DNA of 64,000 bases from assembly GCA_963277665.1 (NCBI GenBank), contig OY728152.1:1184648357-1184712356 (forward strand). The letters are read 5' to 3'. The translations under genes were made by a program, and so were the position numbers. The stretch is from Viscum album. Taxonomy: Eukaryota > Streptophyta > Magnoliopsida > Santalales > Viscaceae. The notes below the pieces were generated by a model, which worked only from the letters and a program-made list of their open reading frames with translations, ran no database searches and was not told where the DNA came from. Positions 1 through 13,900 of this stretch are shown here, in pieces (position 1 is the stretch's first letter; every line of letters starts with the position of its first letter).

Positions 1-3000
1 TATAAGAGTCCTAGAGTGAGTGCAGAGGGGATCACCTTCTAATAAATTTAATTAGGTGTAATTCATGTTGTTTAAATAATATACATCATGTAAGAGTGGT
101 TTAAGACTTTTGTATAACCGTTTCATGATGTTTTATTATTCAAAAATTAATAATTAATTGTGAAAAGTTTTTTTGGATATATCTAAAATAATAAATTTAC
201 ATCATTTGTATTGGATAAAAATGTTGTTAATTTCATGTACAACATGGCATATAAATAGTTGGGTCCTTTTTTTCTCAATACCTACGACCTTTCTCTGATT
301 CCATGAAATCCAGAATCCCTCACTCTAACATTATGGAACTCATAAACCATGAATTAATCCTTCGATTACTATCTTTTATATGTCATGATCGAAGGTATAT
401 TTTACCAATTTTCTCTTTGTACTTCAAAGGGAACCCTCACATATCTTTTTCCCATATGATTTCAGTTGATAACGATATTTTTAATGATTTTCACATGGTT
501 TATTGTTTTTGTTTTTCTATTATGGTGTCCTACAATATGTGAATATTATCACGATTAATGTTGTAGGAATGCTCAACATTAGTACATTCTCATTAGATTA
601 ATTTTGTTGCCCTTGATTTAGGGGATTTATATAATTTCATTATATTATATAAAATCAAAAATTTTCTATGACTTATCTAATTATATGGAAATGAAATTTC
701 CCTAAAAAATAATTTAGCTAAAAAAATGATATTGGATATTGACCACATTTTGATGTGATTTATACCTTTTAAACAAGATACCTCTTGAATTTATAGATAG
801 TTCTACATCTATTGTATTTTTTATATAATGTTCATATTCATGGTGTTGAATTATCAAATTTGTAAAGAATGTATATCCATAATTAAGTGATATTTCTTTT
901 GATTAAAAAATTATTGAAGAGGAATTTTGGTAATCTAGTGTTTGTTGTAATTTTATGTTGAAAAAAATGATTAAATTATGCATGTTTAATTTAAATTTCC
1001 ACTGGATATGATGATAAAATTTTTTAATGAACGTAATTCATGGTAATAGATATTAATAATACTAAATAAAATGAATTTTATTTGATAATGTTGATGGTCA
1101 TAATTTTATGAAACTTGTTTAAGTGCTAGAGGTAATGTTTAATATTATGACAGATTTATATAGCTTGATGGATAAGAAATTTCATAGTTTGAATATACGA
1201 TAATGAATCAGTTAACTCATTCAGGAATAATAACTAGTTTTATGATAAAGATAAATTCTAGAGAATGTGTTTCCTTTTTTTAGAGAATAAACCATGCCTA
1301 GTTTTAGAGTCATGACAGATGAATCAATTAATGGGTGAAGAAAATGTATTGATGGAAGAGATTCCCTATTTATTATTTTTGTTGGTTTCATATAGATTTT
1401 AATGTGATATGGATATGATAACTATGATATTTGTTGGGGGTACCTGATGAGATTTATTCTTCAGATGACAGAGCATTTGATGACTATGAATTAGATGGAT
1501 GATGTGATATGTGGGTAGAGAGGCCTAGATGATGTTTTGTAAGAAGGCACATTTAATGGGTAGTTATGTTCAGGTATACATTAGCATGTCTGGGATGACA
1601 CGTGAGTAGATGTAATGAGTTAAATCTTGAATTAACCATTCATGTTATGCAATAAAATGTGATTCATGCTGGTGAATTTCATTAATTGAAAGTGGTCAGG
1701 TTGCATTATTTTTAATTTGTATTATATTCTCCACTACTTGAGGTAGCTGGATGTTCTGGGTTTCATATTTCCTCAGGATCATAAATTATGATTATTTTGG
1801 TAACATACATAGTTTATTGAATGAATTTAAAATATAATATATAATTCTGCACCTTTGGTGATAGTTTTTGATGTAATGGTAATGATAAAAATATTTGATT
1901 CTTGATGACAATTATTTTTTTGGATTTTATTGGGAGTTAATGGATTTTACATTGAAGATTTATTTAATATAATGTGGAATAATTGCAAAGTAAAATGGTT
2001 AATAAATAAATTAATTAAATTCTATTGAAAATATGAATGAAGTAAAGAATGTATCACTTTTAAAAGCATGTGTGATTATAGGTTATATAGTCTTAAAACT
2101 GGAATATAGATTTCTGAGTGGCAACTTATGAATTTGAGTTAATTACATGATTATTTCAATATATTTGTTATAAGTAATATTATATCTTATATATTTCGTG
2201 ATTAAGTGCACTACCTTTCAAATATAATTTACATAAACTAACCCCTAGTGAACTCGGGGAAGGTGATTTCCCCATCATCCTAGTGAGAGGATGGATGGTT
2301 TGGAACCCCCTCTAGAACATTTATTTTCACTTGGTAGTTACTTGTGGTTGTATACATGTTTGTTAGATTCCCGCTATTTTTTGGTACAAGGACCTAACAT
2401 ATTTTGTTTTTTACACATGTATTCCAATATATAGTATCAAAAGCAATAAAATTGGTGTGATGTGTGTAGGATTTGATGGATTTATGAATATTACTTTGTA
2501 TATGGGATAAGATGGCTTGTGGTATAATACATTATGTTTGATAAATGTCATTCCAGGTATGGTCACTCCAGGAAACTACATGGTTTATATACCCTGAAAT
2601 GTTGATTGGATTATCTGATGATGTGATGTAGTTGGATAATGGTATGATTCATTGACCAAATTCTTTTAGGATGATAGACTATAATAGATAGATTGATCTG
2701 GATGTGTGATGTTAGGGTTGAGTGGAATCTTACTTTGGCTGTAGGAGTTGGGTACCCAACATTCTTTATTATTATATTATATTCTACCATGAATGTGATA
2801 CATGGAGAGATTTATCCATGGACTAGTATGGAACATAGTATACCTTTTTCAGTGATGGGATAGTTTCATTTTTGTTCACTAAACTTTATAATGACTTCAT
2901 TATATTTTTCCTTTGATCCTCCAAGGAGGATCATATTAGGTGTACTTTTACTACCGAAATATATTTAAACATTTTTTCAGGTCATATGAAGGATGATAGA

Positions 3001-3347
3001 TATCAGAATTGATATTAATACCTCATGTTTTGTAGGAGCTATTTGAGATTCATTATCACGACCACCATTATGTTTTGGTCCTCATTGTTTCCAAAAATAT
3101 TTAATAAAATTTTATTTCATTTGATATATAAACATGTGATTTATATAAATTTAAATTTTATTAATATATTAGTTGGTGTATCCTTCCATGAATATATTCC
3201 ACTTGATTCTCTATATAGTAGTGCTTACTATATACACATTCATTATTCCCTCTACTTTATTCACCAACTCTGGAACTAGTAGATGATGGAGTTTGGAAGT
3301 ATCCATCTATGTCATCTCATTGTGTTATTATTGTTGGGAGGATTTCA
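1..3347 (+). repeat. Element A 5' LTR (5' end possibly cut by window edge)
   Basis: Aligns by eye with 7570-10922 along its length. Matching anchors are 216-263 with 7756-7816 (ending in aatagttggg), 563-620 with 8130-8180 (caacatt..cattctcattaga), 2220-2350 with 9740-9870 (ending tagttacttgtgg) and 3290-3347 with 10868-10922. The divergence is large, which implies great age. The end is set by the putative primer-binding site a few bases further on. Confidence 0.75.
250..258 (+). promoter_or_regulatory. Probable TATA box of element A 5' LTR
   Basis: The sequence tataaatag lies about 250 bp into the LTR, followed by a pyrimidine-rich stretch, as expected at a U3/R boundary. The matching site in the 3' LTR reads tacaaatag (7802-7810), a T-to-C difference. 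Probably inactive now. Confidence 0.45.
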
Positions 3348-3355
3348 TAAAAGAG

Positions 3356-3366
3356 TAGTATAAAAG
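3356..3366 (+). other. Degenerate primer-binding site of element A
   Basis: Tagtataaaag lies 8 bases after the LTR end and differs at three positions from tggtatcagag, the site complementary to the 3' end of initiator methionine tRNA used by most plant gypsy elements. All three differences produce A. Plausible but weak by itself; the LTR end next to it supports it. Confidence 0.4.
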
Positions 3367-4846
3367 GATCAGGTTAATAGATATGATATATTTGGGTGTT
3401 TGGAGTATGGTTGGTTACATGGGTTGTTGGGGAAATAATGTCAGTTATGTTTAGTGAGAGATATAAACATGAGAGACCAAGTGATAAATTGGTATATATT
3501 GTACCCTATAATTAATAAATAGAGAATTAAGTTTACTAGTCACTATAAATGTCATGATACTAACTCTAGGGTAGGGACCTAGGATATGATCATGTTTCAT
3601 TACAAATTTTTACCAAATATTGAAATAAGTACACATTGTGGATAGGTTAAAACATTATCATGAAAATAAAAAATTTAACAAATTTATATTAAGTGTGACA
3701 TATATTATTTTTTGTATTATAAAAATTTATTCTTTTTTTAGGCATGACTCTAGGTCAACATCCTGGTCAGGTTTTCCAGAAGGCGATCAGCCGGATGTCC
3801 CAATAGATCGACAAACACTATATATCAGTAATGATGAAGAATAAAAGAGGATACCCTAAGAGATTTATTTCTATACTATCTATATGTAATTTGTTTTTAT
3901 TTTCAATGAATAAAATGATTAATCATTGGATAAGGATGACATATCTTTCAATTTGATCAATTCTTATTGCGAGCATGTTGATTCATTGGATGTGATGATG
4001 TTGTGGGAATCATTGAGGTAGTGGTGGTTATTATCCCTTGAGGATCACGTGGAGTTGTATCTATTATAGGATAATTTTTATGGTAAATTTTTAGAAGAAA
4101 ATATTTATTATAATGAAAATGAATCCATTCACAAGGTTCTTATTACCGTTTCATATAGAAGATTCTGTATAAATGATTTTGTGGTCTATTTTAGGACTGT
4201 TCATAGATATTCATTGGATATATTTCTAGATTTACAGTCCTAGGTGAGTATGTTTGAGGAGGTCGGGCATCTTGATTACCCACAATAGGTCACCACATTT
4301 CTGATGAATATATATATTGAGGTTTTGGTGAAATAAAATTTTATTTAGTGGATGCTAACTTGAACTATATTATTTTGAGATTTGATACATATTGATTCCT
4401 CATAATGTAATGATGTGGTGTGGGGTTTCCATTTGTTAGTAAATAAGAGTTTTCTATCCACCTAGGGTAGGTAACAGCCCTCAACATCATGATATTTTGG
4501 GGATATAGATATCATAAATATTTTATGGGATCTGATGTGTGTTATTCTTATCATGTATGTGGAAATCTATAGTTAGAGTTTCATAATTTTTGAGGATTCA
4601 ACATGTGTCTGATGTTTATCTTCATGTTCCTCTATAGAGGCAATATAATCTAATGTATATGTCTAAGGGTTGTCTAGTTTGGGATTTGGAGATAGGATAT
4701 ATAGTAGAACTAATTAGCCCCATGGTTTTCCTTGTAGTTAGATATTAGAGTGTGATTGTTGGGGTTGTATTCTACAAGGTTAGAGTGGATATGGGGATCA
4801 TCATAGTGACCTTTTAGAATTAGTTTTTTTATCTCTAGGTAATACA
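3367..4846 (+). other. Element A gag region, not readable
   Basis: By position this should encode Gag (capsid and nucleocapsid). I could not recognise a capsid motif or a CCHC zinc knuckle on the plus strand. The sequence is AT-rich with stops in all frames. The short open stretch at 3638-3844 has no family resemblance I can see and is probably chance. Confidence 0.4.
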
Positions 4847-5943
4847 TTCATTGATTGAGTTTCACTTTTATTGTTTTCTACATTAGCGAAATAATTTCTT
4901 GATTCATAAATGACAAACTACTTTATATAACTGACCCTCAATCATATTTGCGAAATGAGGTAGAGAGGATTCTTGTGTCCTTGGAAATAAATACACCAGT
5001 TGGGGGTTGATCTAGATATGTCTTTAGTATATATATTGTGTAAGTTATTTTTTGGGAAGAATGACACTTTGAGATATTTCATATGATTATGGTTACAATC
5101 ATATGACATCATCATTAGCATGAATGGGCTATAGTTGGTGAATGTTATCCTGAATTTAATCAAGCGTCATTTTTTGTGTTATAATTATGATGGAGATCCA
5201 GTAGTTATTCTCAGCAATAGGGACCCTAATACGGGATAGAGGTGTGATTCATCCATATCATCATTGATTACTGAGTTGATTCTACGTTCATAAGATGTTC
5301 AACATTCGGGGATTCCTAGGGCTATAGAAGAGTACAATGATGTCATTCTAGAGGAGATTATATTCATAACTATGTGATAAGAGATCACATTTTGGATCGA
5401 GGTTCTTCTTGTAGTTTCTTCTATCTAATTGTATCTATATTCGATGGATCATTGTGAGTTGTAAGATATATAGGTGCAACATGATGATCTGTTGTATTGT
5501 TGTTCTGTTTGGTTGAGTATTTCACCGTATGGGGCTCCATTTTTTGATAAAAGAAAATGATGTTATTTATATATTTAATTAGGTTATTGTTGTATAAACC
5601 CAGTGCAAGAGAAGATAAAATATCCACTTCCATGGATTAAATAATTATTTGATCAACAATAGGGATAATTGTGGTTCACCATGATCTATCTACGGCTAGG
5701 GTATCATCATATGTGGGTGATTGATAGGGATATTCAGTAGAAAGAATTATTATTAATTGATGGTAATTTTTATTTCATTGTGATGTCATTTTCCTTCATG
5801 AAGTATCAATCTATGTTCATGTTGTTCATTATAGTATTGTTCTTATTTTCCTGAGATATATTTTTGATATTTTTCATTGATGGAATCATTGTTTACTTTG
5901 TGTCTAAGGGGAACATTCATAGCAACTGTGTGAAATTTTTAGG
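4847..5943 (+). pseudogene. Element A protease to reverse transcriptase, decayed pol
   Basis: One frame can be followed for about 1.1 kb through many stops. It opens with a remnant of the aspartic protease active site (F-I-D at 4847-4855, with later S-T-L-A-K). It continues at 5087 with SYDIIISMNGL, matching the family motif near the protease C-terminus (..DVILGMDWL), then the D-G-D-P that follows it. The reverse transcriptase part has LSISPYGAPFF (from 5513), KYPLPWIK, TMIYLRLGYHH (from 5678), DRDIQ, FIVMSFSFMKY and FFIDGIIVYF. The last is the catalytic xxDD box with its second aspartate changed to glycine, so the enzyme is dead. Reading is by eye against Ty3/gypsy motifs; the family assignment is secure and the exact ends are approximate. 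Confidence 0.85.
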
Positions 5944-6377
5944 GAATTTCATAATTAGATGATATTTGGGATGATTTACAATTGATGGTTACGCGACCAT
6001 GAGGTTTTTTATTGGATAATTCTGTGTCCCAATATTGAATATTTATGTATCATAGGAATATAAAGGCAGTTGGGTCATGGGTTGCCTCTAAGACAATGTA
6101 AATTTTGGACTGTTTCCTTCATCATTCTGTCTATTACTAAAGGTTATTAGTTGATTTATGTTCATTTTTTGACCCCACAAAATAACCTTGACCTTGTATG
6201 ATCAGTCATTCTTTTGGATTGACTGATGTCTGGATTCTCTTTATATCTAGAAGGAGATGTTGTTCAATGATCCAATTCTTTTCTTAAATAATGAGTTTTG
6301 TTTGAGGGTTTTTGTGACCCTTTTCATCATCGCATGGGTTTTAAACTGATTAAAGAGAGATAAATTTATTCTTATGG

Positions 6378-6480
6378 GTCCATGAGCTACATTTTTATGA
6401 AAGAATCAATTCCACCCATTATCTTGAGTTTTTGGGGATGATGTTTTCAATGATTTTGTGGTGACATTGACACATCATTA
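6378..6480 (+). pseudogene. Element A RNase H fragment
   Basis: Translation gives HELHFYERINSTHYLEF followed by MMFSMILW. This fits the conserved RNase H stretch of gypsy pol in which a tyrosine-rich segment precedes T-H-D-L-E-L and an A-L-K-x-W-R helix. It is in a different frame from the reverse transcriptase upstream, so at least one frameshift lies between 5943 and 6378. The connecting segment around 6050-6180 keeps only hints of the S-F-L-G-L-x-x-Y-Y motif. Confidence 0.65.
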
Positions 6481-7553
6481 AGGCTTTTGATGATTTTGCA
6501 TACCATAATATTGTGAGATTTATCATTCCATAGTGTTACTTTATATTCCTTCAATAACTGGGGGTGTAATTAATAAAGGGTTATGACATTGGGTTTTCAT
6601 TAATTTTTATATGTGAGAAATATCATAGATGATTACATAATATGATTCAATTCTTCAGTTAGAACAATTATAGAATATGACTATGGTTGTTTAGTTAATT
6701 CATTCGAGGATGAAGGGTGTGTGTGCTCATCACATATCCTATGATGATCATAGGAGAATACCTCTACTGGTTGATGTTAGATACAATGTGTAACTTATAT
6801 AAATTCATCGTTGTGGGACGAAATGGTTTGGGGAAGGGAGTAGTGCTCTCATTATATTATGGACATTTTTATGTGTTTTCTCATTATGGAGTAAAATAAT
6901 ATTGGATATTACTTCTTATAATGATAATACGGATATATATAGTTTTTCTTATGCCACAAGCCATTTGTAATCATCATTATGAGTGTTTTGGAATCTAGTG
7001 GGGTTAGATATATTTTTATAATTATGTGACATTTGAGGAAAATATTTTAGAGATTCCGAGCTTCTATGATATGTTGTTTTAGGCATGAAATTCTCATTTT
7101 TTTGTACTATGGGTTCATGGTAGAATAGTAGAGATTACCTGGGTGCATGATTCATATACTTTTACCCAGTACAATAATTTTCTTGATTTTTAGCTTTTCT
7201 CATGTCATATTTTTCTCTAATGGTTGTTGTCCTTTATGGTTAATTGCATGGATTCCAATTATTTCATATTTATATTTTCTATCATTTTAGAGGAACCTCA
7301 AATTGTAGAGTTCTTTGGAGATGGTTGTTTTGGTTTCATGGTTTCACATTGTCTGTGTGATGATGTTTCTTAGCTACTATTATTGTGAGATACATGATAG
7401 GTATCTCATGGGGTTTCTACTTTGATGACCATTTTTAATTTCTTCTCATGATTTGGTATTGATTCTCATGGATGATAATTTATGAAAAATATATAATGTA
7501 CTCATTGAGATCCTTAAAGTCAATATTATTTCATGTTTCTGATGCTTTATGGG
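6481..7553 (+). other. Element A integrase region, barely readable
   Basis: By position this encodes integrase. The only piece I can align is around 7225-7300, where L-H-G followed by a run ending F-Y-H-F resembles the segment leading to the second catalytic aspartate. The zinc-binding HHCC region and the third catalytic residue were not found. The assignment rests mainly on location between RNase H and the polypurine tract. Confidence 0.4.
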
Positions 7554-7569
7554 TTTGGAGGGGGAATAA
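7554..7569 (+). other. Polypurine tract of element A
   Basis: Ttggagggggaataa directly precedes the TGTCAG that begins the 3' LTR. This is the expected place for priming of plus-strand synthesis, and the tract is well preserved against a pyrimidine-rich, AT-rich background. Confidence 0.65.
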
Positions 7570-10500
7570 TGTCAGTCTGCATGGGTTCAAAAAATAAAAT
7601 CTTCAATCATGGTGAATAAATGATGTTTAAATAAAAATCATCTATGTGTGGATCACATCTAGGTTTTATCTAATTCAATTTTTGTATTTATTCGTTATTT
7701 AATGATCTGAGAAAGATGAATTTTTTCAAGAGATTTTAAACCAAATATTTACATCAAATTTAATGGTCACACAACATGTTAAATTTTGGTGAACTGCATG
7801 CTACAAATAGTTGGGTAAACTGTGTATTCTCAAAACCATTTGAACTTTTCATAATTCATGGTGATCCAGCATCCCTAACATTATGGTTTTGAGATTTTAT
7901 TAGGGTTTATCACTCTCTGGAATATTTTATTCAATCCCTGATGACCTTATATATGTTCTACCTCTTTTATCATGGTTTTTGGTTCAGATACATCCTATTT
8001 AAACATCCCATTGTATGGAGGATAATATCTATGTTTCTAATGGAGTTTATTATTATTGTTTCTTGTTATTGTATTTTTATTTAAACATTGGAGGGGTGCA
8101 ACTTCTTATCTGAGAGGTGATCTGATTCATCAACATTGGTTCATTCTCATTAGAAGAATGTTTACACCCTTGAGGTAAGAGATTTTTTTATCCTATATTA
8201 TTGAATATCAATCATATACTATTAATAATTTATCATTTTGGATGATAATAAAATTTACATAATCATTATTATTCTAAATTAATGAAATTATTTAAAAATC
8301 ACATGAATAGATGATTTATTCAATTATTATGGTGTTCATATTGATTTTATAGATTGTGTGATAACTGTTAAATGATATTAGAATGAAAAATTTTTTAAAT
8401 ATATTAATGATGGAATTAATTTATAATTAATTGGATTAAATAATTAATGAAGTGGAATTAATGTAATATTTTTTCAGTTGTATGTTAATGTTCATCAAAT
8501 TGTTACCATTATACATATTTAATTAAATTCTTTATTCCATGGGAATATGAGAATGCATATTGAAACTAAATAATGAAAATTATAGTTGATAATAGTAAAT
8601 AAATGGAAAGTTAATTTTGAATGTTAATTTTAACAATTTGATGAAACCAGTTTAAATGCTATGGAGAATGTTTAATAATTTTATATCATGACATAGACTA
8701 TTGAATTAGGATACCCATACCTTGAACCTACTAAAGGAAATAAATTAATTTATCTCGAAATAAGAAGTAGTTCTGTGGTGTAGATAATTTTTATGGTCTA
8801 ATTTACCCATTCAATCAAGAAGGATGTGTTCCATGTTTTTCATCCACGATAGCTTGTTGCGTGTCATGGTTGAATGCCTTATGTTGAGGTACTAGATACC
8901 TTATTAAATATTCTTGCTTGTTTCATGGCTCAATTTTGATGTGCTTTGGATATGAGCCTTGTGATATGGGGTGTGGAGGCCTAAATGTGATTCAAGACTG
9001 GTATTGCTGAGACTGGGATTTTGGAGGTGACATGTGGGCGGGAAGGTTTGGGTGATGTTGAATAAATTAGTGTCTAATATGTAGAGATGAAACAAGATAT
9101 GCATTTTTGTTTCAGGGATGAAACTAGAAGTTATTTTTCATGATGAAGTTGTTATTATTGAAAAATTTAATTTTGAGAGCAGGGATACTCACTTTTGAAT
9201 TTTATTTAATGGTTTATGGCTATATTATCTGATTTTTTTTCAACATGGTTGTCTCAGCAACTGGTGGTAGAAAATGGTTTGTGGTTTCATGTTTCATCTT
9301 AGTGATTTCTAATGATGATTTCTCTAGAGTCCCATGTTTATGGAATTACTATATTAACATATAAATTTTTTTTCCCATGGTTATAGTTTTTCATAGACTG
9401 ATAATTTTGAAAAGATTTTAATCTTGACAATCCATGGACTTGTTTTGGATTATGCCAGTATGGAATGGATTTACAATAAAGGTTAATTTAATATTATATT
9501 GAATAATTTCTATGATCATTTAAAGGATAATAAATTAAATGATTAAATTAAATGATATATATGAATGAATTAAAGAGTCTATCTCTTTTAAACACTCATG
9601 TACTTATTGGATATCTAGTCATAGAATTGATATCTGTGAGTGTATGTGATATGAGATACATTTGTGTACAATACTATGATATACCAGTACTGTGGTTTTG
9701 AAGTATATTATATCTAGTATATTATGTGATTTCATATGCACCCCACCCATTTCAAATAGTGAAACTGACACCCAGTAGACTCTAGGAGGTTATTTTCTAC
9801 AAAATCATAGTGGGAGGATATATATATGAATACAAAATCTGTCCAGACTCTCTTATGTTAGTAGTTACTTGTGGTAGTATTCAAGGTTTGAAATTTACCC
9901 ATATTTTTAATTGAGGGATATGATGGATTATGTATTTTCACACAAATGTATTACTAGATAAATTTATGTTATGATGTTTTTATTTATATCAATTTATTCA
10001 AGATATATTATCTGTATAATTATTTTAGGTCTGATGTGTGTATAATTTGTTTTAATGGGTTACCATTGTTTGTTTATATACATTGATTTATTTATTTATA
10101 AAACCATATTTATGATACACATCATAAGGCCTGTAGTAACCCTCCCCCAAAAATTTTTTGTCACTAATAATGGATATGTGTATGGGATGATGTGATGATT
10201 TGATGCATGAGGTTAAGGTTCTGACATATTTCATATGTGTTTCTTGGGTCGATTATGTTTGAATATTTATAGAATAAGAGGTATGATGTCGTGTTTGAGT
10301 GGCAACCCAATTTGTAAGAGGGAGCGGGTAACCCATTAGGTTTATTTATTATATTATATACAATATTTTATAAAATCCATAAAAACTATTAATCATGGTT
10401 ATGATGAAAACATATTATATCATCTTATGTGAAGAGTTGATTTCACTAATCATCAACATTTATTCATTATAATTTTCATGAGAGGATCCATGGAGGATCC

Positions 10501-10922
10501 AACTATGTGTACTACTGCACTCACCTATAAAAAAAATTCTGGTCATCTATAGCATTATAGAGACCAAGGATGTCATTAATAGTTTATGATTTAGCATGTG
10601 CTTTTTTGGGATTCATGGTCATTATCATCTCTACATTGTGGTACATCTAGTTTCCATTCCATTGTAAATGTATAGTAATAAATTTTCTATATGCACAATG
10701 AATTTCATTATACATATATGTGTGTATTTATTATTATATATTTATTAATTTTTGTATATTTCATATATATATCTTTCAAATTATTTTATCAATGGGAAAT
10801 TCGTCCTATAATTATGTATTTATACACATTGGTTTACTCGCCAACCCAGGGCTTATGGGAGGGGTTTTCTAGAAGTAGTTATCTCTCCACTCACTATGGT
10901 ATCATTCTATGGGGTTAAGACA
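7570..10922 (+). repeat. Element A 3' LTR
   Basis: Begins TGTCAG right after the polypurine tract and ends ..GGGGTTAAGACA at 10922, giving a TG..CA LTR of about 3353 bp. It pairs with 1-3347. The last 60 bp resemble the ends of the C LTRs (both have a caaccc/cctatgg-type segment and end in G-A-C-A). No target-site duplication can be tested because the left flank is outside the window. Confidence 0.75.
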
Positions 10923-13900
10923 ATGATGAAAAATTAACATATTGGAAAACAAAATGATAATTCACTATAAAAACTAGATATTCTTTTATAATTATTATTT
11001 ATGATAACTAAATTATTGCATATGATTTTTCAAACATTTTGGTTTCAAAATAACTAAATATTAATGTTTTTAATAGGAAAAAACCATACCACTTCTATTT
11101 TTCTTATAATCGATCTCCTATATAGCCCAATTTTTTATTTAGATACAATATTTCTGAATCCATACTACTTTTAACATCTAATTTCACATTATGCTGGACA
11201 AAAAATTTGTTACAAAATTTTGGGAGGTATTAATTTATTGTTTTTATAGAATTACTTTTAAATGACATTGATTTTCATTACCAATGTTAATTGTGAACCT
11301 ATATATATCGTTTTCTATGTGAAAACATATTCTCAAAATATTCATCTAATTTCATTATGAATCATAATCTACATGTTTTCATGGGGTTTGAAATAAATAT
11401 ATAATCACTCTATTATTCATAATATTTTAACAATTGATAACAAAATCATGATCTATATTTATATTTCCATCGCTACATAAATATTAATTCTCTGATAAAT
11501 GTGTTTTTCATTATGGTCAATATAAATTATTATTTCATATTTTGTAAAAAATAAATATTTATATTGAAACTCTTTCTAAATACCTCAACCCCGTTAACAC
11601 GAATCTGATGGTCAATATATAACTTTTTTAGTAGAAAAAGATAATCACATCCCAAAAAATGAATAATTTTATTGTCTTGGTAAAAAATGATTCATAAATG
11701 AAATTCCCATTACATCTTAAAAAATACACTATTTATTTATATAATACACCATTCATCCACATAGAATATCATTTCATATCAATTAGAAAACACTTCCTTG
11801 TTTCTAGGGGAAAATAAAACATAAGGAAATGGGGAGCATAGATACCAAGTAAGGGTAAGAATAATGTTTTAGATATAATGAATTCATAGAAATAATCAAC
11901 ATGAAAATGTAGATAACGAAAAAAAATTCCATTCAATTAATAATATAATCATTATATGAAAAGACTTAATGTTTATAATGTATGAAAATAAAAATAGTCA
12001 CAAGAAAAAATAAGTAATTAATTAGTATTTTAACGAATTAGATAATCATATTTTGTTAAATAAATGATATCATAATGGGTGAATGAATTAATTAATACTT
12101 AAGAAAAATTTAAATAGTTTTAAATAGTTTTTTTAAATCTATGTGTTGAAACACATCTAATTTGGACAACATATTTCTCTCCTGGGACTTATCAATGGAT
12201 TAATGAGCTACCAATAACCAATCACACCCCTCATGTACAATGTAAAATAAATTCCTTATATGAAATGGTTCAAAAAATAATCAATATACACACTCATGTT
12301 CAAGAACAGAAAAATAAAAAGTTATCAAGTGGCCTAAATAAATAATAATAATCATAATCCATGTACAGTAATATAGGGAATTATTTTACAATTTACCATA
12401 GACATTCATACTTAACCTAATACATACAAATAATGTATAATATTTATATATATAAAACATATCCATAGTGATTTTTAATTAAAATAAAGGGTTTAGTTCA
12501 ATTATAAATAGAAATTCCATTATTCTTACATGATATTTTTACGGAATTATCCTTTCCACCATGAAAATAATTTAAAAAAAAATTATGAAAATATATATGG
12601 ATATGAAATGAAAAATAAAATAACCATAGAAAAAAGTAAAATAATCCTTAAATCATTTTCTGGTCGTGATATTTGAAAATCATAATAATTCATTACACGA
12701 TAAAAGAAATAGACCTTTTAAAATTTAAAAAGAAATAAAAAGTTATTGTTTGAAAACAACATGAATATTGATTTCAAAAATTTTTGTAAAAAGAATGAAA
12801 TGAGTTTTAATTTCTTTAATTAGTCATTTGGAAACAACAAAAATATTTTTTATAACATTTTTATAAGTCATGTAATTTTAGGAAAATGTATTTTTTCAAT
12901 GAAGAGATTAATAAAGTCGGCATTCACTAAGAACATTTTAATAATAATTATATGAAATAAATGAAAATAATATGGTAAAATTACATGAAAATTTTCAAGA
13001 ATGAAAACGAAATTATAATATATATTTATTTTATGATATAAATATCGAACAATTCCCACCATAGGAACTTAAAAACAATCCAAAATAAAGATTTGATTGT
13101 GAAATACACTATTATATCAATATTCACATTTTAATCATAATCCTCAAGAAGTAGTTGTTTTGAAAAGATCAAGAAAATAATCATAAAAAAATAGAATCAA
13201 TATATAAAATATTAAATATTGTAATATATATACACAACACAAGTGAATAAGAGGTGAATTTGGAATATATATATGCTTGAATTTAAAGAGAGATGAGAAA
13301 CCCAGACCTTAGGTTTTACTCCATTGCTATGAATAGAAAAGTATTTACTAATAAATATAGGTTGATTAAAAAATAATTTCAGATTCAAAATAATATATTC
13401 AATAAAAAATATGATCAACTTATAATTATTTGACACTAATTTGTAATTAATATTTCATTATTTTCATTCATTTTGGTGTCAATTTCCTTGTTTTCTCATG
13501 TTTGTTTTTCCAAAATGTTCAATTTATTATAGATAAGATATATTTCCTTAATAACCATTATAATATTAATGTTAATTTTTTCAATATATACATTCATATA
13601 AAAATTCATTAAAATTGAACATAAAAAATATTACCATCACTTCATGTAGATTATATGCCTTTCAATTGAAATAGAAATGATATCATTCCCTTAGATGTTA
13701 TAAGGGTTAGTAAGTTTGTGATAAATTATTTTTGTTTAATTTATATCGGGTTATATTAATCAAATATATTCAATAAATTTATCCATATTTAATTCTTTTT
13801 AAATCATAACTTAATAAAGAACCTCATCGCTTTTCAAGGTGGTAGTCAACCGTAGACAAGATGGTAGTTATCATAATTTGAATAAAATAAAATTTAAGAA

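Larger units (their letters stand above)
1..10922 (+). mobile_element. Element A: ancient Ty3/gypsy LTR retrotransposon relic
   Basis: Two diverged long repeats of about 3.35 kb (1-3347 and 7570-10922) flank about 4.2 kb carrying a decayed gypsy pol on the plus strand. Order inside is primer-binding-like site, unresolved gag region, protease, reverse transcriptase, RNase H fragment, weak integrase remains and polypurine tract. That domain order is typical of Ty3/gypsy (Metaviridae), with integrase after RNase H. The LTR terminus (..ttaagaca) resembles the ends of C (..tcgcgaca) and D (..tcgtgaca), so A probably belongs to the same broad Tekay/Del-like group. The copy is strongly AT-rich and full of stops, hence very old. 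The first base of the 5' LTR may lie just outside the window. Confidence 0.8.

Noticed and set aside
3025..3279. 84-codon plus-strand open frame in element A 5' LTR
   Set aside because: Rich in I, F, Y and H from AT-rich sequence, inside an LTR, and not preserved in the other LTR.
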